A DNA stretch of 64,000 bases from Prosthecobacter debontii (GTDB lineage: Bacteria > Verrucomicrobiota > Verrucomicrobiia > Verrucomicrobiales > Verrucomicrobiaceae): assembly GCA_945860295.1 (NCBI GenBank), contig CAMAQH010000003.1, positions 206,495 through 270,494 on the forward strand. Reading direction: 5' to 3'. Position 1 is the stretch's first letter, and every line of letters begins with the position of its first letter. Made by a program: the position numbers and the translations under genes. Under the pieces are notes generated by a model. The model did not search any database. It saw only the letters and a program-made list of their open reading frames with translations, and was not told the origin of the DNA. This document shows, piece after piece, positions 37,708 through 44,872 of this stretch.

Positions 37708-38346
37708 ATGAAACTCGCCCTCATCCTACCACTCATTGCTGGACTTACTTTCGCCGCTGATCATCCAGAAACCACTGGCTGGAAAGATCTCTTCGCTACC
37801 GATCTCTCAAACGCCGTTGCTCCTGGCGGCTGGGGATTCACCAATGGTGAACTCGTCGCCAAAGACCACGACACACTCTGGACCAAGGCCTCGTATGGCG
37901 ACTTCATCCTCGATCTCGAATTCAAAGTGATCGCCGAGTCCAACAGCGGCGTCTTCCTTCGCTCCGGCGATATCAAAAACGTGCTCTCCGCGCTCGAAGT
38001 CCAAGTCCACGACAGCGCTGACGGCAGCAAATACGGCATGGTCGCCGCCATTTATGATGCCATGCCGCCAATCAAGAGCATGGCCAAACCCATCGGCGAA
38101 TGGAATCACTTCACCATCACCTGCAAGGACAGTAAGGTCAGCATCCTCTTCAATGGTGAACTCGTCATCGACGCCGACCTCAACAACTGGCCCGCAGTCG
38201 GCAAGAACCCAGACGGCACACCGAACAAGTTCAAGAAAGCCCTCAAAGACTACGCCCGCAGCGGCCCCATTGGCCTTCAGGGACTCCATGGTAAAGCGCA
38301 GGCTCCGGTGTGGTATCGGAATGTGAAGATCAAGATCTTGGAATAA
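37708..38346 (+). CDS. Secreted DUF1080 (3-keto-disaccharide hydrolase-like) protein
   Basis: A 212-residue concanavalin-like protein. The signal peptide covers residues 1-16 (KLALILPLIAGLTFA). GWKDLFATDLSNAV, YGDFILDLEFKVIAESNSGV, FLRSGDI, EVQVHDSADG and GPIGLQGLHGKAQAPVWYRN are hallmarks of DUF1080, a family with 3-keto-glycoside hydrolase members and extremely abundant in PVC bacteria. It is periplasmic or extracellular. Its stop overlaps the first ATG of the DUF1592 gene, so the two are probably translationally coupled in one operon. Confidence 0.92.
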   Translation: MKLALILPLIAGLTFAADHPETTGWKDLFATDLSNAVAPGGWGFTNGELVAKDHDTLWTKASYGDFILDLEFKVIAESNSGVFLRSGDIKNVLSALEVQVHDSADGSKYGMVAAIYDAMPPIKSMAKPIGEWNHFTITCKDSKVSILFNGELVIDADLNNWPAVGKNPDGTPNKFKKALKDYARSGPIGLQGLHGKAQAPVWYRNVKIKILE

Positions 38347-40898
38347 TGATGATACGAGTCCTAACGCCCACTTCACAAACAGCCGTGTGGAATGTCTTCG
38401 TTCGACTCTCGCCTTTTCTATATGGAGTTTGTACAATCGTTGCCTTAGCGACGACCACTACTCCACCGCAAATTGAGCAGAGCTGCATCGAGTGCCACGA
38501 CAAAGAAACCAGCAAAGGCAGCCTCGATCTCACGGCGCTGAAGTTTGATCTCAGTGATAGCGCGACGCGTGAGCGTTGGGTGCGCATCCATGATCGTGTG
38601 GAGAAAGGCGAGATGCCACCGAAGGCGAGCGACATGTCGGCGGAGGATCGTGCAGCTTTGGTGAAGACGCTTGATGCATCGCTCGATGAGGCGGATCGCA
38701 CGGAAGTGCTGGCGAATGGTCGTGGGCCGCTACGCAGGCTGAATCGCGATGAGTATGAGCAAAACTTACGCGATGTGCTGCAACTGCCGGATCTCGACAT
38801 TCGCGATATTTTGCCGGAGGACCGCGAGGGGCATCGCTTCAACAAAACGGGCAGCATGCTCGACATGTCGCGTGTACAACTCACGGCTTACCTAGATGCT
38901 GCAGAGGCTGCTTTGCGCGCGGCGATGGTCACGGAGCCTGCGCCGCCGAAGGTGACGAAACGTCGTGTCGTGGGCACGGATTTGTTTCCAGGGAAGAGCA
39001 CGTTTGGGAATCGGGAGGCGATGTTCTTCGCCAAGGCTAGCAAGTACATCGAGTTGGATGGCAAGAAGGCAAAAGAGGCTGCAATGGATGAAGGTATTGA
39101 GTTGGCGTTGTTTCGCTCGGCTAGCTGGCCTTATCTCGGCACGCCACGTGACGTCGTCGCGAAGCACTCCGGGCACTACAAAGTGCGCTTTTCGGCACGG
39201 GCCGTACTGCAGCAGCCTGGGTTCACGTTGCTTCCTGCGAAGCAACCGGTGCCGATGACCTTCCGCACGCGTAAACCGGCCGGTGTGGACATCATCAATG
39301 AAGTGCGTGCCTCCGGTGGCGTGATCGACATCGAGCCTGAGCAGCAAGTCTATGAAACCACGATCACGTTACGCGCTGGCGAGTCGTTTGAATACAGCCT
39401 GCTCGGCCTGCCGATGCCGCTAGCGCAGAACCCCAACGGCTCTGCGCCGACCTATCGCTATCCGCCTTTCCCAGAGGGCGGCCAGCCGGGTATCGCGGTG
39501 CAATGGCTCGAAGTCGAAGGCCCCATTCCTCCGCCAAGCTGGCCGCCGCCCTCGCATCGCGTGCTGTTTGATGATCTCGGCATCGACGCGAAACCAAAGA
39601 ACACTCAGGAAGATGCGAAACGCCTACTGCGTCGCTTTGTAAGTCTCGCCGCGCGTGAGCCGGTGTCGGAAGATGAGTTGCGCTTGTTTGATGCCCTCAT
39701 CGCCGAGCGTTTGGGGAAAGGTACGTCGTTCAAAGAGGCCATGCTGGCCGGTTACAAAGCTTTTTTGGCCTCCGGCGACTTCATTTACCTCCGCGATCCA
39801 GAATCGGCGGACGACCACTTTTCCATCGCATCACGCCTCTCGCACTTTCTCACGAACTCGCGGCCTGATGCGCGATTGAGCGATCTTGCAGCGAAAAAAC
39901 AGCTGCGTGATACCAAGACGCTGCGTGAAGAAACCAAGCGTCTCATTGCCAGCGTTGGCTTCGAGCGCTTCGCGAAAAACTTCACCGACTACTGGCTCAG
40001 TCTGCGCCACATTCGTCGTGATGATCCCGACATCCGGCTCTTCCCGGAGTATCGCTTTGACGAATATCTCGTGGAGAGCATGGAGCGCGAGACGCGGACT
40101 TTTTTCACTGCGATGATTCGCGGCAACATGCCCGCCAGCGTACTCGTAAAGGCGGAGTTCGTCTTCGCCAACGACCGCCTTGCGAAGCACTACCAGCTCC
40201 CGCCACTCAGCGGCTCCGCCATGCGAAAAGTCCCCGTACCGCAGGGCAGTCCACTTGGTGGATTGCTCACGCAGGCCGCTGTTTTGAAAGTCAGCGCGAA
40301 TGGCACGAACACCTCACCCGTCGTGCGCGGTGCGTGGGTGATGGAGCGGCTCATCGGCCAACCGCCGCCTCCACCGCCGCCCAGCGTGCCCGCCGTAGAG
40401 CCGGACATTCGCGGTGCCAAAACCATTCGCGATCTCATGGCGCTGCACACCAAAGAAAAATCGTGCGCTGGCTGCCATGCGAAGTTTGATCCCGTCGGCC
40501 TTGCTTTGGAGAGTTTTGATATTCTCGGCGGCTGGCGTACCCGCTATCGCGGCATTGAGGAAGGCGAGCGCATCATCGGCATTGACCGCGCCGGTCACGA
40601 CTTCAGCTACGCACTCGCCGCGAACGTCGATCCCAGCGGTAAACTTATCGACGGCCGCACCTTTAAAGATGTACACTCTCTGAAAGCCATCCTTGCAGCC
40701 AACCCACGCCAACTCGCGCGGAATCTGCTCCACCAGTTTACCGTCTATGCCACCGGCACACCCGTCCGGTATTCCGACCGCCGCGAGATCGAGTCCATGC
40801 TCGATGCCTGCGAGAATAACAAGTATCGCGTGCGAGATTTGATGCTCGCGTTGGTGGGGAGCCAGATTTTCCTCGGCAATCACCAAGAAGGCCCGTAA
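38346..40898 (+). CDS. DUF1592/DUF1587/DUF1588/DUF1585 cytochrome-type protein (PVC family)
   Basis: An 850-residue exported protein. After a hydrophobic N-terminus (FLYGVCTIVALA) a c-type heme site CIECHD lies at 47-52 (PSCyt1-like domain). LRRLNRDEYEQNLRDVLQLP is DUF1587. The central carbohydrate-binding-like and DUF1595/DUF1592 parts follow (VSLAAREPVSEDELRLFDAL, ASRLSHFLTNSRPDA). DUF1588 carries a second heme-like CAGCHAKFDPVGLALESFD near 708, and DUF1585 ends the protein. It probably works with the downstream DUF1552 protein, the standard PVC pair, in oxidising or sensing glycans at the cell surface. Two adjacent ATGs (38346 and 38349) are possible starts. Confidence 0.92.
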   Translation: MMIRVLTPTSQTAVWNVFVRLSPFLYGVCTIVALATTTTPPQIEQSCIECHDKETSKGSLDLTALKFDLSDSATRERWVRIHDRVEKGEMPPKASDMSAEDRAALVKTLDASLDEADRTEVLANGRGPLRRLNRDEYEQNLRDVLQLPDLDIRDILPEDREGHRFNKTGSMLDMSRVQLTAYLDAAEAALRAAMVTEPAPPKVTKRRVVGTDLFPGKSTFGNREAMFFAKASKYIELDGKKAKEAAMDEGIELALFRSASWPYLGTPRDVVAKHSGHYKVRFSARAVLQQPGFTLLPAKQPVPMTFRTRKPAGVDIINEVRASGGVIDIEPEQQVYETTITLRAGESFEYSLLGLPMPLAQNPNGSAPTYRYPPFPEGGQPGIAVQWLEVEGPIPPPSWPPPSHRVLFDDLGIDAKPKNTQEDAKRLLRRFVSLAAREPVSEDELRLFDALIAERLGKGTSFKEAMLAGYKAFLASGDFIYLRDPESADDHFSIASRLSHFLTNSRPDARLSDLAAKKQLRDTKTLREETKRLIASVGFERFAKNFTDYWLSLRHIRRDDPDIRLFPEYRFDEYLVESMERETRTFFTAMIRGNMPASVLVKAEFVFANDRLAKHYQLPPLSGSAMRKVPVPQGSPLGGLLTQAAVLKVSANGTNTSPVVRGAWVMERLIGQPPPPPPPSVPAVEPDIRGAKTIRDLMALHTKEKSCAGCHAKFDPVGLALESFDILGGWRTRYRGIEEGERIIGIDRAGHDFSYALAANVDPSGKLIDGRTFKDVHSLKAILAANPRQLARNLLHQFTVYATGTPVRYSDRREIESMLDACENNKYRVRDLMLALVGSQIFLGNHQEGP

Positions 40899-40910
40899 CC
40901 ACACGATTCC

Positions 40911-42218
40911 ATGAACGCCCCTCACATCGCCAAGTCCTTCTCGCGTCGCCGCTTTCTGCAAAGCGCGGGTGTCACGCTGGGATTGCCGCTACTTGAATGC
41001 ATGACGCCGGTGTTTGGTCGTGCGGCACAGGTGAAGACACCTCGTCGGATGCTCATCATCTCCAACAACCTTGGTTTTCTACCGAAGCCGTTTTTTCCGA
41101 AGACCGCTGGGCGAGACTACGAACCGACACAGACGCTTGCGCCACTCACTGATGTTAAGAGTGAGTTCAGCATCTTCAGCGGAATGTCGCATCCGGATGT
41201 GAATGGCGGGCATAGCGCGGAGAACTGCTTCCTCACGGCTGCGCGCGGGCCGACGAAGAGCGGGTTTCGCAATCAGATCTCGCTCGATCAGTTCACGGTG
41301 GAAATGCTCGGCCAGCTCACGCGATTCCCGACACTAAACCTCGGTGTGAACATCGACAAAGCGAACCGCAGTCTCTCTTGGACACGCGACGGCGTGTTGC
41401 TGCCTGCCGAGGACAACGCGCCGGCTTTGTTTCGACGCATGTTTGTTCAAGGCGATCCCGAAGCCGTGAAACGACAACTCAACGCACTCGACGAGCGCGG
41501 CAGCATTCTCGACACCTTGATGGATCACACGAAGAAGCTCAGTCGCAGCCTCGGCAGTGATGATCGCTCGCGTCTCGATCAATACCTCACCTCCGTACGC
41601 GAGGTGGAGGAGCGCCTGCTCACCGCTCGCGATTGGGAACTCAAACCCAAGCCCGTCACCAAGCTGCCCGAGCCTGCGGACATCCAGGACAAAAAGCTCA
41701 TCTTTGAAAAGCTCGACCTCATGCTCGCCATGGCGCAGCTTGCCTTCGAGTCCGACTCCACGCGCATCATCACACTCATGGTGGATGCCTTTGCCACGCC
41801 CGCCTTCAAGATCGACGACCACGAAAGCACCACCGAAGGCTACCACGGTCTCAGCCATCACGGACAGGCTCCACAAAAGGTGAAGCAGCTCGAAGACGCT
41901 GACCGTCAGCAGATGGTGCTACTACGCAAACTCATCCAGAGCCTCGCCGCGAAGCGTGAAGACGACGCCCGACTGCTCGACCGCACCATGGTCCTCTTCG
42001 GCAGCAACATGGGCGACGCCAACAAGCACGACAACACCAACCTCCCCATCATTCTCGCCGGCGGAGGTTTCACTCACGGCCAGCACCACGCTTTCAAAGG
42101 CGATCACGACAAGCCCCTCTGCAATCTCTACGTTTCCATGCTCCAGCACCTCGGTGTGGAGACGGATGCGTTTGGATCAAGCACGGGGACGCTGACAGGA
42201 TTTGATTCTCGCGGCTGA
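40911..42218 (+). CDS. DUF1552 domain-containing protein, Tat-exported
   Basis: A 435-residue protein with a twin-arginine signal (SFSRRRFLQSAGVTLGLPLL, residues 9-28). RRMLIISNNLGFLPKPFFPK, FSIFSGMSHPDVNGGHSAEN and SLDQFTVEMLG are typical DUF1552 segments, and the C-terminal VLFGSNMGDANKHDNTNLPI with GGGFTHGQHH matches the alkaline-phosphatase-like core of the related DUF1501 group. The gene starts 12 bp after the DUF1592 gene, the arrangement usual in PVC genomes. The activity is unproven. The many His/Asp residues could hold metals. Confidence 0.92.
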   Translation: MNAPHIAKSFSRRRFLQSAGVTLGLPLLECMTPVFGRAAQVKTPRRMLIISNNLGFLPKPFFPKTAGRDYEPTQTLAPLTDVKSEFSIFSGMSHPDVNGGHSAENCFLTAARGPTKSGFRNQISLDQFTVEMLGQLTRFPTLNLGVNIDKANRSLSWTRDGVLLPAEDNAPALFRRMFVQGDPEAVKRQLNALDERGSILDTLMDHTKKLSRSLGSDDRSRLDQYLTSVREVEERLLTARDWELKPKPVTKLPEPADIQDKKLIFEKLDLMLAMAQLAFESDSTRIITLMVDAFATPAFKIDDHESTTEGYHGLSHHGQAPQKVKQLEDADRQQMVLLRKLIQSLAAKREDDARLLDRTMVLFGSNMGDANKHDNTNLPIILAGGGFTHGQHHAFKGDHDKPLCNLYVSMLQHLGVETDAFGSSTGTLTGFDSRG

Positions 42219-42268
42219 TCGTCACGTCTTCACGTGGGTTGCAGTTCACCTCATCAGAGGAATGTTTG

Positions 42269-44185
42269 GTGATTTTGAATCGCTGGCTCATCACCTTTGC
42301 CTTGTTCACCATCAGCGCACACGCTGATGGGCCTTGGTCGTGGCTGAATGCGGAACTCGGCGCCATCGAACAGGAGCAAGAGCGGCATCGGTCTGTGATT
42401 ACCACGCTGCCGCCATCACCCACTGCTCAGCCACATGAGCATGCGGGCTTTCACAGCGGCTTTGCGCCGCTGCAGGATTCCATCCGCTGGGTGCAGGTCG
42501 ATTTGGGAAAGGAATACGCGATGGATGAAGTGATCGTGATTCCAGCCATGCTCGGCAGCGTGGAGGCTTATGGTTTCCCGCATCGCTTCCGGGTCGATGC
42601 GTCGAATGACCCACTTTTTGGCGAGTCCATCACGCTACTGGATCAAACCGGCAGTGATGTCTCTTCAACACTCGCTCCATGGCGCATCGATGCGAAGAAG
42701 ACGATGGCGCGTTATGTGCGCTTCACGGCAACCAAGCTCTCGTCCCAGCCTCACTCGAGCCAGCGCTTCATCTTCTGTGTAGGTGAGTTGATTGTCTTCA
42801 GCGGCGGGCAAAACATCGCACTGCAAGCAAGAGTGCTCGCACCAAATTCCGTCGAGACATTGCCCACATGGTCGCCGAAGCATCTCGTTGACGGTTCTCA
42901 CGCGCTTGGTCTGCCCGTCAAAAACGATGATGTGAGCAGCAACGGTTGGCACAGCGCTGTGTCGAGCACTGCTGATGCCACGAAATGGGTGCAGGTTGAT
43001 CTCGGCTCGGTGTGTGATCTACAAGAGATCCGCCTCATTCCCGCTCACCCGCGTGATTACCCGGATCGCTTCGGTTTCGGCTTTCCTCATCACTTCAAAG
43101 TCGAGGCAGATGGCCGAACCATCTTTGATAGCACGACGACCGATTTCCCAAATCCTGGCGATACACCTGTCGCATTCCCGACTCCTGGACTCAGAGCGAA
43201 AACAATCCGCATCACCGCCACGAAGCTCTGGGAGCGCAGTGGCGACTTCGTTTATGCGCTGGCCGAGTTGCAGGCCTTCGCGGATGGCAAAAACATCGCC
43301 CTTGGCAGCCGCGTGACCAGTTCTGACGACACCATCGCGCCTTCATGGCAACGCGAGTTTCTGGTGGATGATCGCAGCAGTTCTGGTCTGCTCATCAACG
43401 AAGAAAAATGGCTCACCGATTTGTCGAAGCGTCGCGAAATCACTCATGAAATCGCCGAACTCGATCTTCGGCATAGCGCAGGTGTTTCGCTGGCTCAATC
43501 GCGTGCGGCATGGCTTGGCTGCTTCGTTTTGCTCGGTGCCGTTGCATTCACCTTCATCGCGATTCAACGCTCCAAGCGTTCACGCCGCCTCGAGATTGAA
43601 TCTTTGCGCCAGCGTATCTCACGAGACTTGCATGACGAGATAGGCAGTCATCTTGGCAGCATCCGGCTCATGTCAGAGCTGGCACTGCGTGATGGCAGCG
43701 ACTCAGATTCACTCGAAGAAATCCACAGGCTCGCCGGTGAGGCCGCTGAGTCCATGCGCGGCATCATCTGGCTCGTGCGTGAGGATGATGCACCCAAGTT
43801 AACCAGCCTCGTTGAAGCCATGCGACAAAGCGCAGCCAGCTTGCTGAAAGGCATCCATTGGTCACTCAGTGCGCCCAGCGCAGATGATTCGACAACTGCC
43901 TCGCTTGAGTTTCATCGGCAGATCTTCCTCTTCTTCCGCGAAGCCGCCCACAACGTCACACGCCATGCCAAAGCCTCTATCGTGACCATCGAGATCAGTT
44001 GGAAGTCGAAGCGCTTTCATCTCCACATCGAAGACAACGGCTGCGGCTTTGATGTCGACGCCGTCACGGCAGGAAACGGTCTCGCCAACCTTCGCCACCG
44101 CTCAGCAGTGCTGAATGGCAGTCTTCAGATTACCAGCAAGTCTGGTAAAGGCACCCAGATCACCCTCGACGCACCACTTTCATGA
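42269..44185 (+). CDS. Sensor histidine kinase with two periplasmic discoidin-like modules (NarL-type partner)
   Basis: A 638-residue membrane sensor. The signal/TM start (LNRWLITFALFTISAHA) leads into a periplasmic part with two similar modules. Each has WVQVDLG (SIRWVQVDLGKEYAMDEVIV; TKWVQVDLGSVCDLQEIRLI), a GFPHxF block, an ARYVRFTATKL / AKTIRITATKL strand and a closing ALAEL / VGELIVF, as in F5/8 type C folds. One TM lies at about 414-434. The HisKA_3 domain has phospho-acceptor His455 (RDLHDEIGSHLGSIR), followed by a HATPase with HNVTRHAKAS, DNGCGFD and GNGLANLRHR. The GTG at 42269 is chosen because AGAGGA precedes it at good distance; a TTG at 42239 is possible. Confidence 0.92.
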   Translation: MILNRWLITFALFTISAHADGPWSWLNAELGAIEQEQERHRSVITTLPPSPTAQPHEHAGFHSGFAPLQDSIRWVQVDLGKEYAMDEVIVIPAMLGSVEAYGFPHRFRVDASNDPLFGESITLLDQTGSDVSSTLAPWRIDAKKTMARYVRFTATKLSSQPHSSQRFIFCVGELIVFSGGQNIALQARVLAPNSVETLPTWSPKHLVDGSHALGLPVKNDDVSSNGWHSAVSSTADATKWVQVDLGSVCDLQEIRLIPAHPRDYPDRFGFGFPHHFKVEADGRTIFDSTTTDFPNPGDTPVAFPTPGLRAKTIRITATKLWERSGDFVYALAELQAFADGKNIALGSRVTSSDDTIAPSWQREFLVDDRSSSGLLINEEKWLTDLSKRREITHEIAELDLRHSAGVSLAQSRAAWLGCFVLLGAVAFTFIAIQRSKRSRRLEIESLRQRISRDLHDEIGSHLGSIRLMSELALRDGSDSDSLEEIHRLAGEAAESMRGIIWLVREDDAPKLTSLVEAMRQSAASLLKGIHWSLSAPSADDSTTASLEFHRQIFLFFREAAHNVTRHAKASIVTIEISWKSKRFHLHIEDNGCGFDVDAVTAGNGLANLRHRSAVLNGSLQITSKSGKGTQITLDAPLS

Positions 44186-44814
44186 ACACCATTTGGATCG
44201 TCGAAGACCACGCTGCTTTCCGTCGCACGCTTGTGCGTGTGCTGAATGCCGAAACAGGCCTGCAATGCACACGCGATTTCGACTCGTGCGAAAAAGTCCT
44301 TGCCGCACTCGCTCATTATGACGCGCCTCATTTGATTTTGCTCGATGTCGGCTTGCCCGGCATGAGTGGACTCGATGGCATCCGCCTCATCAAAGAACGC
44401 GCCCCCAAAACCCTCGTCGTGATCCTCACCGTTTTTGAAGACGACGACAAAGTCTTCCAAGCCATCTGCGCTGGAGCCAGTGGCTATCTTTTGAAGACCA
44501 GCAGCGTCACCGAGATCACTCAGGCCGTGCGCGATGCGCTGGCTGGCGGTTCCCCCATGACCTCACGCATCGCCCGCCGCGTGCTGGACATGTTCACCAA
44601 GCTCGCTCCGAAGCAGAGCGACTACGGCCTTAGTGAACGCGAAAGGGAAATCCTCCAACTCATGACCACCGGCCTCATCAAAAAAGAAATCGCCGACCGC
44701 CTCACCCTCAGCGTCCACACCGTCGATACCTACCTACGCCGCATCTACGAGAAGCTGGAAGTGAACACGCGCACCGGCGCGGTGGCCAAGGCTCTCAAGG
44801 AAGGCCTAGTGTGA
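44182..44814 (+). CDS. NarL/LuxR-family response regulator
   Basis: A 210-residue two-component regulator. The receiver domain has acidic residues in IVEDH (7-10), phospho-acceptor Asp55 in LILLDVGLPGMSGLDGI, and Lys in YLLKTSS. The C-terminal LuxR helix-turn-helix reads LSEREREILQLMTTGLIKKE then IADRLTLSVHTVDTYLRRIY. Its ATG overlaps the stop of the kinase gene by four bases, so the two form a cognate pair. The next gene downstream (DUF1549/DUF1553) starts 59 bp later and is the obvious candidate target. Confidence 0.95.
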   Translation: MNTIWIVEDHAAFRRTLVRVLNAETGLQCTRDFDSCEKVLAALAHYDAPHLILLDVGLPGMSGLDGIRLIKERAPKTLVVILTVFEDDDKVFQAICAGASGYLLKTSSVTEITQAVRDALAGGSPMTSRIARRVLDMFTKLAPKQSDYGLSEREREILQLMTTGLIKKEIADRLTLSVHTVDTYLRRIYEKLEVNTRTGAVAKALKEGLV

Positions 44815-44872
44815 CCGTGTCCCGCGCATGCGTGGCATGAAAAACCCTTCATAAGCCCGTATTGGATAGACA

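Noticed and set aside
42228..42241. Further parS-like site around CTTCACGTGGG
   Set aside because: Only the central CACGTG agrees; the flanks do not match the ParB consensus.
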